Below are positions 1 through 8,718 of a DNA stretch of 64,000 bases, piece after piece. A program made the translations under genes and the position numbers. The number at the start of each line of letters is the position of its first letter. Position 1 is the stretch's first letter. Origin of the DNA: Thermosynechococcaceae cyanobacterium MS004 (GTDB lineage Bacteria; Cyanobacteriota; Cyanobacteriia; Thermosynechococcales; Thermosynechococcaceae); contig JAKRSB010000085.1 in NCBI GenBank assembly GCA_022402525.1, positions 62,001-126,000 of the forward strand, given 5' to 3'. The notes beneath the pieces were generated by a model that saw only the letters and a list, made by a program, of their open reading frames with translations, was not told where the DNA came from and did not search any database.

Positions 1-715
1 GAGCGGCAAGTTTAGGTTGGCTAGGGCGGCGTCTTTTTGGCGGCTGTGGTGGGCCGCTTAGTGCGTTCCCAGCGGAGGTGCAGAGGTCTGCAAGGGTACA
101 GCGATCGCAGTCTGGTTTGCGGGAATTACAGACGGCGCGGCCATGATAGATCAGCCGGATCGACCAGTTTTCCCAGTCCGGCTGCGGCAGGAGGCGCATG
201 AGGTCGCGCTCTACCTTGACAGGGTCGGTTTCTTTGGTGAGTCCGAGGCGATAGGTGAGGCGCTTGACGTGGGTGTCTACGGTGACGCCTGCATTAATGC
301 CGTAGGCATGAGCCAGCACAACATTGGCGGTTTTTCGCGCCACCCCTGGCAGGGTCAGCAACTGCTCCATCTGCTGCGGCACAATACCCCCATAATCCGC
401 CATGATTTTTTGGCAGGCTCCCTGAATATTGCGCGCCTTATTGCGGTAGAAACCCGTGGAATGAATGAGCTGCTCTAGAATTTCGGGCGGGGCAGTGGCG
501 ATCGCGGCTGCATCGGGGAACTGCTGAAACAGGGCAGGCGTAACCTGATTGACGCGCTCATCGGTACATTGGGCCGAGAGAATGGTGGCAACTAGAAGCT
601 GAACTGGGGTTTCATAGTCTAAGCTGCACTTCGCATCTGGATAGAGCCGCTTCAGGCGAATCAGAATTTCGAGGGCGCGCTGCTTCTTGGCAGACAGTTT
701 GCGGGTAATGGCCAC
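1..715 (-). CDS. nth: endonuclease III, 3' end cut by window edge
   Basis: DNA glycosylase/AP lyase of base-excision repair that removes oxidised pyrimidines. I translated the minus strand directly. It opens at a GTG (713-715) with VAITRKLSAKK and stays open to base 1. The helix-hairpin-helix LPGVARKTANVV carries the catalytic Lys and is followed by VDTHVKR with the catalytic Asp. Near the visible end is the four-cysteine cluster loop C-x6-C-x2-C-x5-C (CNSRKPDC, DRC, TLADLC), which binds a [4Fe-4S] cluster. Everything needed for activity is inside the window; only the extreme C-terminus is missing. No ATG lies just upstream in frame, so GTG is the best start. Confidence 0.93.
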   Translation of the reverse strand, partial: MAITRKLSAKKQRALEILIRLKRLYPDAKCSLDYETPVQLLVATILSAQCTDERVNQVTPALFQQFPDAAAIATAPPEILEQLIHSTGFYRNKARNIQGACQKIMADYGGIVPQQMEQLLTLPGVARKTANVVLAHAYGINAGVTVDTHVKRLTYRLGLTKETDPVKVERDLMRLLPQPDWENWSIRLIYHGRAVCNSRKPDCDRCTLADLCTSAGNALSGPPQPPKRRRPSQPKLAA

Positions 716-718
716 AGC

Positions 719-978
719 TTGATTTGAGCTTGTTATTGCAAGTTTATTGGTTGGGACGTAAGTTCGATAAATGCATTTAAAGCCCCTCACCCCAAACCCC
801 TCTCCCAAAGGCGAGGGGCTTAAGAAGGTTGATTTTTCATTGCCCCTCCTTCTCCCTAGGGAGAAGGAAGATGGGCGGATGAGGGGCGGTTGTTTTTTGT
901 CGAACTCACGTTGGTTGCGAGCTTATTGGTTGTGATCTTATTGACTGCGAGCTTGCTATTGCGAGCGTATTGATTGCC
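719..978. repeat. 15-bp degenerate tandem array split by a MITE copy
   Basis: Imperfect 14-15 bp units of the form TTGGTTGCGAGCTTA occur at 911-925, 926-940 and 941-955, with weaker units to about 978. More units lie on the other side of the inserted element (719-755). The array fills the nth-rseP gap. Its continuity on both sides of 756-911 indicates that the element inserted into a pre-existing array. Confidence 0.7.
756..911 (+). mobile_element. MITE-like element, copy 1
   Basis: About 156 bp bounded by ACGTAAGTTCGA (756-767) and its near-inverse TCGAACTCACGT (900-911). The interior holds a C-rich/G-rich hairpin (CCCCTCACCCC ... GGCGAGGGGCTTAAG) and a palindrome around CTTCTCCCTAGGGAGAAG. 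The flanking direct repeat is TTGGTTGGG / TTGGTTGCG (747-755; 911-919), with one mismatch, overlapping the last T of the element. It contains no coding capacity of its own. Same orientation as copies 4 and 6. Confidence 0.75.
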
Positions 979-1020
979 TAAGTTTGTGATGGAAATAATC
1001 CAGACAAGGCAAATCCACCT

Positions 1021-2115
1021 CTATTGCGAGAGCAGGTTCTGCACCCATGGGAGGTTTGTAGTATCGCGCACGATCAAAAACATCCCTAAACCCAGCAAAA
1101 GAAAGAGTCCAGTCTGCATCACGCCCTGCTGCACTTCATTGGGGAGGGGCTTGCCGCGAAAGGCTTCAACCAGCAAAAAGGCAAGCTGACCGCCATCTAG
1201 GGCGGGGAGCGGCAAGATATTAATCACAGCAAGGTTGATGCTAATGAGTGCCCCAAACTGGAGCAATCGGCTGAGGTCAGAGCGGGCAATATCCGCACCG
1301 ATCGCCACGATCGCCACGGGGCCAGAGACTTGGTTCGCGGTTTCTTGAAAATTGCTAATGAGCTGACCAAAGCCCTGCACCGTCAGTAATACAACCCGCT
1401 GAAATTCTGTGGCGGCTGCGCCAAAGAGGTTAGAAATGGAGGTAGCTTTTTTGCGAACTACCGTGCCGTTGGGCGCAAGGCGGACGCCAATACGCGGCAC
1501 CTGGTCGGCTTCGACCTGGGGCGTCACAGACAGCGAAAGGGTCTGAGACTCTCGCAGAACTTCTAAGCGGATGGGCTGATTGGGGCTATTTTTAATGGCC
1601 GACATCAGGGACTGAATGGCGACATCTCCCGTTGCGAGGGTTTCTCCATTGACCCCAATCACCACGTCCCCGGACTGGAGTCCCGCTTGGGCTGCGGCAG
1701 AACTCACGTCTGCGGCAATCTGGGGCACCAAGACACCGGGCTGCGGCTGAAGCTCTGGCAGTCCCACCCAGCCGATCTGAGTCACCATCAGGAAGTAGGC
1801 AAAAATGAGATTGGCAATCACGCCTGCACTAATGACGATCGCACGGTCTAGGATCGGGCGGTTTTTGAGCAGGCCAGGATCGTCGGATTCGATCTCTTCG
1901 TCCAGCTCATCATCAGGGAAAGCCACATACCCACCCAAGGGGATCGCTCTGAGGGCATATTCTGTGACGGCACCTTGGTGCTTCCACAGCACGGGGCCAA
2001 AACCGATGGAAAACCGAGTCACGGTAATTCCCTGAGCGCGGGCGGCCAGGAAATGTCCCAGCTCATGCACCACGATTAACAGCTCCAAAACTGCGATCGC
2101 CAACAAAACTGGCAT
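1021..2115 (-). CDS. rseP: RIP metalloprotease RseP (site-2 protease family)
   Basis: Membrane-embedded zinc protease that performs regulated intramembrane cleavage, typically of anti-sigma factors or signal-peptide remnants. The first helix carries HELGH (His17, Glu18, His21), the zinc and catalytic motif. A PDZ domain spans roughly residues 120-205. The third zinc ligand sits in LPALDGG (Asp307), followed by the last membrane helices. At 364 aa it is the usual length for the cyanobacterial family. The ATG at 2115 places HExxH within 20 residues of the N-terminus, as expected. It lies downstream of plsC on the same strand with about 95 bp between them; co-transcription is possible but not shown. 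Confidence 0.95.
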   Translation of the reverse strand: MPVLLAIAVLELLIVVHELGHFLAARAQGITVTRFSIGFGPVLWKHQGAVTEYALRAIPLGGYVAFPDDELDEEIESDDPGLLKNRPILDRAIVISAGVIANLIFAYFLMVTQIGWVGLPELQPQPGVLVPQIAADVSSAAAQAGLQSGDVVIGVNGETLATGDVAIQSLMSAIKNSPNQPIRLEVLRESQTLSLSVTPQVEADQVPRIGVRLAPNGTVVRKKATSISNLFGAAATEFQRVVLLTVQGFGQLISNFQETANQVSGPVAIVAIGADIARSDLSRLLQFGALISINLAVINILPLPALDGGQLAFLLVEAFRGKPLPNEVQQGVMQTGLFLLLGLGMFLIVRDTTNLPWVQNLLSQ

Positions 2116-2209
2116 GAAGTCACCCTACCTAATTACTGCATTGTTTGCTTATCTTAACGTTTCTCTCGAACCTCTCGAAATGTGACGGAAAAGCGCTACT
2201 GCAAAGACG

Positions 2210-2926
2210 CTAGTCAAGGGGGCGACCTCTGGGAGGATGCTGGTTCCGGAGAAACTCAAGGCGATCGCGCAGTACTTTTTCAAGGTGTGCGGTGATTTGG
2301 GCGGCCTTCTGCTTATCGGTCGTGCCAGCAAACTGCTCACTGGTGAAAGGCGGAGACACATCAATCCACACGGATGCGCCAAAGTCTGCGCCGGGCACAT
2401 AGTGCAGCGCAATCGGAATAATCGGGATCGCACCTGTCTGTTGTCCAGGTTCTTTGGCATGAGGGGATCTAGCACTAGATTGAGCCTGAAGAATGAGTCG
2501 GGCTAACCCTGGTTTAAGCGATCGCAGGGGTTCATCTCGGACAATGCCACCCTCTGGAAAAATACCTACGGTTTCACCCTGGTGGAGCAGGTCAATCATG
2601 TGCTGGATACTGGACTTTTGGGGTCGTGACAAATCAATGGCAAAAGCCCCCAGACGCATCAGCAGCCATCCCTGAACCCCAGAAAACTGATTGGCATTGG
2701 TCATAAACCGCACGGCGTAGGGCATGAGCTGAGCAATCACTAGCGGATCCCAGCGACTATAGTGCTTAATTGCCAGCACCGCTGGCCCCTGAGCTGGGAG
2801 GTATTCACTGCCCTGAACCACAATTGACTTAAAAAAAAGGTGCCTCAGCACTAGTCGATTTGTGGTTGAAATTAAGGGATACACCCAGGGGGAAACATAG
2901 GATTGAGTCGGATTCAGGTTTGCCAC
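2210..2926 (-). CDS. plsC: 1-acyl-sn-glycerol-3-phosphate acyltransferase
   Basis: Acyltransferase of the PlsC/AGPAT family, which makes phosphatidic acid from lysophosphatidate at the membrane. The catalytic HX4D motif is HYSRWD (His55, Asp60) and the substrate-binding block FPEGG lies around residues 123-127. At 238 aa it matches the family's usual length. The start is GTG (2924-2926), giving MANLNPTQS; no good ATG is closer to the domain. Other lysophospholipid or glycolipid acyltransferases share these motifs, so substrate specificity is inferred. Confidence 0.85.
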   Translation of the reverse strand: MANLNPTQSYVSPWVYPLISTTNRLVLRHLFFKSIVVQGSEYLPAQGPAVLAIKHYSRWDPLVIAQLMPYAVRFMTNANQFSGVQGWLLMRLGAFAIDLSRPQKSSIQHMIDLLHQGETVGIFPEGGIVRDEPLRSLKPGLARLILQAQSSARSPHAKEPGQQTGAIPIIPIALHYVPGADFGASVWIDVSPPFTSEQFAGTTDKQKAAQITAHLEKVLRDRLEFLRNQHPPRGRPLD

Positions 2927-3258
2927 GTCAGACCAAAGGGTTTGCTACTAAAGGTTTTACTACTGCTGTTGAATCTGCTTATCCTAGACAACTGTATGAG
3001 GCGAGATCAATCCCGCGCCAGTGCCTCTGCCCGAATGTGCTCTAGTAAATGTAAATCTGCGCTAGTCAATGCGCGCTAGTCCAAGGCGATTTTTATCAAG
3101 GCGGCGGTCTTTTTCCGCCCTGATCATCCCATCGACCAGGGGAATCCGATCAGGGGTGGTTCGGTTTAACGATCCTCTGGGTAAGCATAAAGCAGCTATG
3201 GTTTGGAGAACAGACCCTATCTTTGGGCAAAGCATTGGGCAGGGCAGGAAAAAGGAGC
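2927..3258. other. intergenic region, nothing recognised
   Basis: 332 bp between the divergent plsC and histidine kinase genes. It must hold both promoters. I see no repeat, terminator or RNA element, and the short open frames in it resemble no family. Confidence 0.6.
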
Positions 3259-4935
3259 ATGAAAGACCTTAAGGCAGCAGAAAAAGCGCTCTCCGTTGAC
3301 CTGCCGGCGGATCATCTCCCTACACTGATGCAGATTTTTGAAGCCGTTGAGCCAGGTGTTTCAGAATCGGGAGGAGGTGAGGTACAGCGGTCATGGCACT
3401 TGGCGATCGCATCTATGGCCAATCTCCTCAAGCAAATGACTTTTGCTGCGGAGCAGTCTGAGATCTCCTCTCTTGACTCCCAAAACAATAATCACTCAGC
3501 CCATAATCACTCAGCTAAAATCTGCCGCCCCCAGGGCGCTATTTTCTGCGGGCCAACCCCAACCTTCGGCGACCTCGCCACCCTCGCCCACTTCAAAACC
3601 TGGATTTTTACAGCAAACCCAGTCTATACAACCTTTCAACTGCCCCCAGCTGACTATACAGCAGCCCCCCAACCTCCTCAGCCCATTGGGCTGCCGCAGA
3701 CATGGCCCATGATTTTGCTCAGCCCAAAAGATCCCTTAGCCCGGGAGCGGTTTTGTCTAATCCAAACCCCCCAATTTTGCTGGGCAGCCGTGGTGGGCTG
3801 CGACGGCCAGGGCGGGTTTCAGTTTAGATTCTCCTTCGATCCTGAAACCGTTCAGGATCTGTGGCAGGTCTTAAAACGACGCCTGCCAGCCGGACTCTCT
3901 GTGGAGCAAGCCGACCAAGTCAATCAGTGGCAGCAGCAACTATCCTGGGTGGCACCCCACTATCGTATTCCTGCACGGTTTAGCCACGAACTGCTTCGAC
4001 AGGCTTCCCTAACGCCTGTCGCTCCGGTGCAGTCAATCCACCATGTCCATTATGAGGACGGCCAAAATAGGCAACTGAGAGATCAACAGACTGGCCTCAA
4101 AGAGTCTGGCTTAACAGAGCAGTCCCTAAAAGACTTCAGCACAAAAGAAACGGGTGCGGCAGCGCCCTGGCATGAAACGACTCCAGAAGGGTTAGAAGAG
4201 GAGGGGGGCGATCCCCTGGGCCGTAGCGTAGCTGACCGAGACGTAGAGCTGCTGAAGGTCATTGCCCACGAGGTGCGCACGCCTTTGACAACCATTCAAA
4301 CCTTGACGCGCCTGCTGCTCAAGCGGACTGACCTACCGTCGGAAGTGATGCGGCGACTGGAGTCGATTTATCGCGAATGCAGCGGACAGATTGATCGCTT
4401 TGGGCTGATTTTTAGGGCAATGGAACTGACCCATGATCGCTGTCAGGCATTATCTAATCGGCTCACGCCCATCTCCCTCCAGGAACTGCTAGAAGAAAAC
4501 CTAGAGCGGTGGCAGACTCAAGCCTCCCGCCGATCGCTCACCCTATCGGTCACGACGCCTAAACTCATGCCGGCGATCGCCATTCGCGACCCTCATCTGC
4601 TAGATCAGGTCTTGACCGGATTGATGGAGTACCTAGGTCATAGCCTGTCTGCAGGCAGCCACATTCACCTTCACGTTGCCGTTGCCGGTTCCCAGATTAA
4701 GCTTCAGCTCAAAACCCGCACGGATGAAACAGATCCATCAGCCCCGTCTCCGATGCTAGAAGCCGTCGGCCAGCTTTTGATGTTTCAGCCAGAGACGGGA
4801 GGATTAAGCCTCAGCCTGCCTGTCACCAAGCACCTCTTTCAAGCCCTTGGCGGCAAACTCACGGTTCGCAAACACCACAACAGTGAAGTGCTGACCATTT
4901 TTCTACCCTTGGGGGGTGAGAGTGATGCATTCTAA
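3259..4935 (+). CDS. sensor histidine kinase with DICT-like N-terminal domain and atypical ATPase domain
   Basis: Two-component sensor, 558 aa from the ATG at 3259, which is preceded by AAAAAGGAGC. A TTG at 3223 would add 12 residues. The N-terminal half contains a block (WPMILLSPKDPLARERFCLI ... RFSFDPETV) that resembles the DICT sensory domain found in cyanobacterial signalling proteins. The dimerisation/phosphoacceptor box is IAHEVRTPL with His337. The C-terminal HATPase-like region is unusual: where an N-box Asn is expected it reads LTGLMEYLGHSL, and no DxGxG motif is visible, although a GGLSLSL block resembling the G2 box and a terminal LTIFLPL strand remain. Autokinase activity is therefore uncertain. 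No response regulator is adjacent. Confidence 0.8.
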   Translation: MKDLKAAEKALSVDLPADHLPTLMQIFEAVEPGVSESGGGEVQRSWHLAIASMANLLKQMTFAAEQSEISSLDSQNNNHSAHNHSAKICRPQGAIFCGPTPTFGDLATLAHFKTWIFTANPVYTTFQLPPADYTAAPQPPQPIGLPQTWPMILLSPKDPLARERFCLIQTPQFCWAAVVGCDGQGGFQFRFSFDPETVQDLWQVLKRRLPAGLSVEQADQVNQWQQQLSWVAPHYRIPARFSHELLRQASLTPVAPVQSIHHVHYEDGQNRQLRDQQTGLKESGLTEQSLKDFSTKETGAAAPWHETTPEGLEEEGGDPLGRSVADRDVELLKVIAHEVRTPLTTIQTLTRLLLKRTDLPSEVMRRLESIYRECSGQIDRFGLIFRAMELTHDRCQALSNRLTPISLQELLEENLERWQTQASRRSLTLSVTTPKLMPAIAIRDPHLLDQVLTGLMEYLGHSLSAGSHIHLHVAVAGSQIKLQLKTRTDETDPSAPSPMLEAVGQLLMFQPETGGLSLSLPVTKHLFQALGGKLTVRKHHNSEVLTIFLPLGGESDAF

Positions 4936-5039
4936 TGGTGCATTTGTGAATGGTGTTGACGATGGTGCCGATTCTTGATGGGGCCGATTATGATGCCCAC
5001 TATGGTGCATACTAGGGAAGTTGAACCCAGCCCCTAGCC

Positions 5040-5579
5040 ATGACGGCAGCGTACCCAGCCCTAGCTGACCTTGACTTTCATCCCTACATTGATGCAGAGG
5101 GGCAGCTACCCCATCAGTTTGAAGGGCAAATTGGTGTATATGCGGTTTATGCTCAAGATAAGACCGTTGCCTATATTGGCTACTCACGGGATGTTTCCCT
5201 GAGTCTGAGGCAGCACATTGTCCGTCAGCCACAGCATTGCTATTGGGTTAAGGTTTACGCCGTACAGAAGCCAGACCGTGCCCTGCTCGAAACCATTAAA
5301 GCAGCCTGGGTCAGTGAAAATGGCTCGATTCCAGCGGGCAATCATGACTCAAAGTCTGTGTGGGAACAGCCCATTGATGTCAAAAGCCAAATGCTGCCAG
5401 AAGAGTCTGCTCAGTACACAGACCCCCAGCTTGATGAGCAAAAGCATCAGTCCGTGCTGAAAAATGCAGCCAGACGGATTGAGAAAGAAATTCTAGCGCT
5501 CCTCTCCCAGCGTGGCGTACAGGAATCGCTCCGGTTTAACCCTAAGCTAAAGGACAATGGGCTGCTGGATTTGAAGTAG
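5040..5579 (+). CDS. GIY-YIG nuclease family protein
   Basis: 179 aa. The N-terminal half has the GIY-YIG fold signature: GVY at 32-34, YIG at 45-47, then an Arg-containing helix (SRDVSLSLRQH, Arg57 at the catalytic Arg position). The C-terminal half is predicted helical and charged, without a recognised domain. Families like UvrC or homing endonucleases share the fold, but the stand-alone size and degenerate first motif (GVY rather than GIY) match small uncharacterised cyanobacterial members. Nuclease activity is inferred only. It follows the histidine kinase by about 100 bp on the same strand. Confidence 0.75.
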   Translation: MTAAYPALADLDFHPYIDAEGQLPHQFEGQIGVYAVYAQDKTVAYIGYSRDVSLSLRQHIVRQPQHCYWVKVYAVQKPDRALLETIKAAWVSENGSIPAGNHDSKSVWEQPIDVKSQMLPEESAQYTDPQLDEQKHQSVLKNAARRIEKEILALLSQRGVQESLRFNPKLKDNGLLDLK

Positions 5580-5696
5580 TTGTGGCTGCCCAGAGGTGTT
5601 ACTCCCCAGAGATGTTACGACCAAGAAGCTGTACCGCAAACAGCCAGCCCTTGAAATCGATCATCAGCACTGACAGGCTCAGGCGGTTCCTTAAGT

Positions 5697-5744
5697 TTTC
5701 TATAAATTCGACTTTCCATAAGTTCGATTTTCCATAAGTTCGAT
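5697..5744. repeat. three 16-bp tandem units
   Basis: TTTCCATAAGTTCGAT at 5713-5728 and 5729-5744 are identical; a third unit at 5697-5712 differs by three bases. The array lies just before the start of the inositol-phosphatase gene. The core AAGTTCGAT resembles the MITE terminus of copy 1. Confidence 0.85.
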
Positions 5745-5767
5745 GATGTTGTGAATCTGATACCGCT

Positions 5768-6634
5768 GTGAACCTGATGCAAGCTCCTTCAACTTTGCCG
5801 CTAACTGCGATTCAAGCAGCACTGTTTGCAGCGGGTCAGTGGGCCGTCGAAATGGCGCGGAAGCCGTTTGAAGTGGAAGAAAAAGGCCCAGAAGATTTTG
5901 TGACGGCCATTGATCGCACCCTAGATCAGCGGTTGGCCGCGCAGTTTCAGCAGTGGTTTCCAGCGGATGGCATTATCACGGAAGAAAATACGGCATCTAT
6001 TCCGCTGATGGAGCAGAATTTTAGTCGCCTTTGGCTGATTGATCCCCTGGATGGCACTGAAGACTTTATCAATGGACGACCAAACTATGCCATCATGGCG
6101 GGCTTACTAGTCGAGGGACAGGCGATCGCGGGCTGGGTGCTGCGGCCAGAGTCTGGTCAGCTTTTCTATGGCGGTGAGGGGCTGGGGTTATGGACGGCTC
6201 AGGGCCTGGAGTTCCCCTCACTGCTTGTTCCGGTAGTGACCCCACCCCCAACCCTAACCTACTGCCCCATTTTGCTGGGCGCTCGCGATCAAAAGCGCTA
6301 TGGTCCAGCACTTCAAGAGATGATTCCAGAAGCACAGTTTTATACCCTTGGCAGCTTTGGCCTCAAGGTGCTGGAAGTCATTTTAGGGCGAGCAGGGCTG
6401 TACCTATACCTTAATCAACGGGTCAAGCTGTGGGACACCGTCGGGCCGATTGCCCTTGCCCACCAAGCCGGACTGGTCTGCTGCGACCTCAACGGCCAAA
6501 CCCTTCAGTTTTCTCCCGACGCCCTAGACCTGTCAACGCTGGCCCACCATCAGCCCATTGTCGTTGGCTGGCCGCACTATATTGAAGCACTCCTGCCACG
6601 ACTCCGGCAGGCAATTGCCAATGCAGCGGCCTGA
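5768..6634 (+). CDS. inositol monophosphatase family protein
   Basis: Metal-dependent, lithium-sensitive type phosphatase superfamily (IMPase/CysQ/FBPase). Metal-binding motifs are in the expected order: Glu72-Glu73 in GIITEEN, then IDPLDGT (Asp92, Asp95) and, near residue 225, WDTVGPIALA. The length (288 aa) is typical. Possible substrates are inositol phosphates or 3'-phosphoadenosine 5'-phosphate; sequence alone does not separate these. The start is GTG at 5768 or ATG at 5777, both giving an intact domain. Confidence 0.88.
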   Translation: MNLMQAPSTLPLTAIQAALFAAGQWAVEMARKPFEVEEKGPEDFVTAIDRTLDQRLAAQFQQWFPADGIITEENTASIPLMEQNFSRLWLIDPLDGTEDFINGRPNYAIMAGLLVEGQAIAGWVLRPESGQLFYGGEGLGLWTAQGLEFPSLLVPVVTPPPTLTYCPILLGARDQKRYGPALQEMIPEAQFYTLGSFGLKVLEVILGRAGLYLYLNQRVKLWDTVGPIALAHQAGLVCCDLNGQTLQFSPDALDLSTLAHHQPIVVGWPHYIEALLPRLRQAIANAAA

Positions 6635-6690
6635 ATGTTCTCTCTTTAGCCAGAGCTGTGGGTCTATCCAGTCTCCAACCTACACAGCCC

Positions 6691-6837
6691 TTAACCTACG
6701 GCGACTGTGGCCTGGGCGATCGCAAAATTAACGCTGCACCCATTAACCCCCGACACAGCACAAATGGCGGCTTCGATGTTGCTGGCACAGGCAGCACAGC
6801 GCATGCCCCGCAACCTTAGTGTGACCGTTTCCATCAT
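6691..6837 (-). pseudogene. truncated N-terminal HMA domain of a copper P-type ATPase-like protein
   Basis: I translated this 48-aa frame by hand: it begins MMETVTLRLRG and contains GMRCAACASNIE, the metal-binding loop typical of the first domain of CopA/PacS ATPases rather than of free chaperones. The frame stops (TAA 6691-6693) just before the last strand of the HMA fold, and nothing resembling the rest of an ATPase follows. I infer a remnant of a deleted copper ATPase gene. A very short functional metal-binding peptide is the alternative. It sits directly upstream of the inositol-phosphatase terminus (convergent) and close to a second HMA gene. Confidence 0.5.
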
Positions 6838-6924
6838 TCTCTCTATTTCCCAAGGCTAACTATTGCCCAATGCTGGATTTAGCATTGGGCTCATGAATGG
6901 GCTGTATTCTGGACAGTTTTGGCG

Positions 6925-7119
6925 CTAGACCACGGCATAGCCAGCGGCAGTAACAGCAGCGATGATGGTTGCTTCTGCTGCTTCTGTTTCGATGATGACC
7001 TGCTTGGTCTTGAGGTCAGCCTGCACGGCTGCTGCGGGGTCAAGGGACTTGACGATATTGGTGATGGTGCTGCTACAGGCAGAGCAGGCCATGCTAGGCA
7101 CGTTTAGGCATAAGGTCAT
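6925..7119 (-). CDS. heavy-metal-associated (HMA) domain protein, copper-chaperone-like
   Basis: 64 aa, a complete ferredoxin-like HMA domain. The metal-binding loop is MACSAC (Cys12, Cys15), preceded by a first strand and followed by a helix, then QVIIET and a final strand ending in GYAVV. By family it would bind Cu(I) and pass it to a P-type ATPase (CopZ/Atx1 role). No copper ATPase gene is in the window, only the truncated HMA piece 90 bp downstream. Specificity for copper is inferred from the CxxC loop. Confidence 0.85.
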   Translation of the reverse strand: MTLCLNVPSMACSACSSTITNIVKSLDPAAAVQADLKTKQVIIETEAAEATIIAAVTAAGYAVV

Positions 7120-7245
7120 GGTTTCACAGCAGTTGGTACTGCTCTCTCGATTAACGTACTCTCTATTATCAACACTCCAAGCAACAAGAGAGTCAAGGTC
7201 TTTGTCCTTGAATCCAGGGTTAGATAGCGGATGGTGGGGTTAGGG

Positions 7246-8202
7246 CTATGATTCTTGAGCAGAAATGGCTTGCGATCGCAGCCACTGCTCCAAGTCATCA
7301 ACATCAGAGAAATCGAATAAGGACTCGCCCAATTCCTCTAGTTGAGAACTTGAGAGCTGCAAGATTTGTGTCTCAAAATCAGGGGAAACTTTGCCAATTC
7401 GGCGAGAGAGTAGCCTTAGGACTAGGGATTGTGACTGTTGCAGCCCTTGTTGCAGCCCTTGTTGCAGCCCTTGTTGCAGCCCTTGCTGTAACCCCTCTGC
7501 TAGCGTCTCTCGTCGCCACTTTTCATAGACTGGGGATAAATTCATCGCCAAAGCCTTCTCGTCTGTATCTGAATTTTGCCCTAAATTCAAGCTGATTTGC
7601 AACACCGCTAAATGCTCTATGGTTCGTTGCTTCATGGGGTGCGCTGGGGGTAAGGCCAATAGCTCGGCGATCGCAGTTTGCTGCGTCCCGTTGCGACCCA
7701 TTAACCGCAGCCACAGGGTTGACTCATTGACCGGAAGTTGATGAATTGCGACCAAAGCAGTGCGAAACTGCGGGGGTAAGCTGTAAAATCCTGTTGGCCA
7801 GTCGGCATCTTTGGCTGCGCCAAAGCCTTGAACTACGCGATCAGAAATTGTGGGGCTTAAAATCCATAATCGGGGTAAAGCCAACGCGGAGAAGACATTA
7901 GGTTCTCTTTTTGACTGCCGCTGAAAGGTTGCGGTCAAATCAATCAGTTTGCCAATACAGCTCATTACGTCTTGGGGTTGAATCGAGTTACGAAATGGCT
8001 CCATGACACAGCACTGAGCTGCCATTTGTCCCAATACGCCCAAGATTGACAAGCGCGTTTGGATGTTCTCGTAGGGGGCAAACCAAAGGTCTACTTCACG
8101 GGTTTCGCTGGTGACCTTGCGGCTGGTGGTGACGGTTCCCAAAGGCTCAAGTAGTGCCTCTAGGTGTTGTTTGGCAAACAGATCGTGGCGGGTACGGGTC
8201 AT
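7246..8202 (-). CDS. PD-(D/E)XK-like nuclease family protein with DUF4351
   Basis: 318 aa member of the large cyanobacterial Rpn/transposase-like group. The N-terminal half carries a nuclease-like core with a REVDLWF strand that could hold the catalytic acid. A low-complexity linker of repeated LQQGLQQG follows, then a DUF4351-type C-terminus (LVLRLLSRRIGKVSP ... DFSDVDDLEQWL). Rpn relatives are described as recombination-promoting nucleases; activity here is inference. The ATG at 8202 begins MTRTRHDLF, typical for the family. TIGR03792 lies just upstream on the same strand, 7 bp away, suggesting joint transcription. Confidence 0.8.
   Translation of the reverse strand: MTRTRHDLFAKQHLEALLEPLGTVTTSRKVTSETREVDLWFAPYENIQTRLSILGVLGQMAAQCCVMEPFRNSIQPQDVMSCIGKLIDLTATFQRQSKREPNVFSALALPRLWILSPTISDRVVQGFGAAKDADWPTGFYSLPPQFRTALVAIHQLPVNESTLWLRLMGRNGTQQTAIAELLALPPAHPMKQRTIEHLAVLQISLNLGQNSDTDEKALAMNLSPVYEKWRRETLAEGLQQGLQQGLQQGLQQGLQQSQSLVLRLLSRRIGKVSPDFETQILQLSSSQLEELGESLFDFSDVDDLEQWLRSQAISAQES
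7438..7499. repeat. 15-bp tandem repeat inside the DUF4351 gene
   Basis: Four near-identical TTGCAGCCCTTGTTG-type units plus a diverged fifth encode the (QQGLQ)n linker. The unit length is a multiple of three, so copy-number change keeps frame. Confidence 0.85.
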
Positions 8203-8208
8203 CCAGGG

Positions 8209-8538
8209 TTAGGGTCGGTTAGGGCTGAGCGGTAGGGTTGTGGTTTTACGGAGCTGATACAGCTTTATGTCTAAAAGCTGAAAGGGTACACCTAGTTTAG
8301 TGATGAACTGCTGGTCGGTTTTGTCTAAGTCGGCTGGGGCGATCGCCTGTTGTTGGGCTAGGGTTGCCCAGTGAATCGCCAGGATCACTTCGCTGGGTTC
8401 ATCGGGGCTAATCCAGACTTCTTTGCGGATGAAGCCGGGGCAGGTGGTTAAAAACGCAGTCCAAACGTCATGGTCAACTTGGACAAATCTCTCGCGATAG
8501 TTGGGGGCAACTTTGAAGCGTATCCATTCCACAATCAT
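8209..8538 (-). CDS. TIGR03792 family protein
   Basis: 109 aa from the ATG at 8538 (MIVEWIRFKV). The frame continues open upstream to 8748, but that would overlap the divergent rpiB start and adds non-conserved residues. The MIVEWIRF opening, DxxVWTAFL segment and GFIRKEVWI strand fit the cyanobacterial TIGR03792 family, an uncharacterised dimeric alpha/beta-barrel-like (ABM-type) fold. Related folds include monooxygenase-like proteins, but no function is assigned. It lies 7 bp upstream of the DUF4351 gene. Confidence 0.75.
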   Translation of the reverse strand: MIVEWIRFKVAPNYRERFVQVDHDVWTAFLTTCPGFIRKEVWISPDEPSEVILAIHWATLAQQQAIAPADLDKTDQQFITKLGVPFQLLDIKLYQLRKTTTLPLSPNRP

Positions 8539-8718
8539 GGCTTCACTATTGGCCTCGTCTTGACCGTATGCATGGGGAATAATGAAGATTATGCTGAAAT
8601 GTGGCCGGTAGTGGTGCGCTGTGACTGGAAACCCCGACCCTTTAGAGAATAAACCGTCGAAAGAGTCGCTGAATGACAAAAGTGCGGATGTTTTGCTCAA
8701 GATTTTGAACAAGAATTT

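Noticed and set aside
2860-3258. Short open frames between plsC and the histidine kinase
   Set aside because: No ribosome sites or family features; they look like chance frames in a divergent promoter region.
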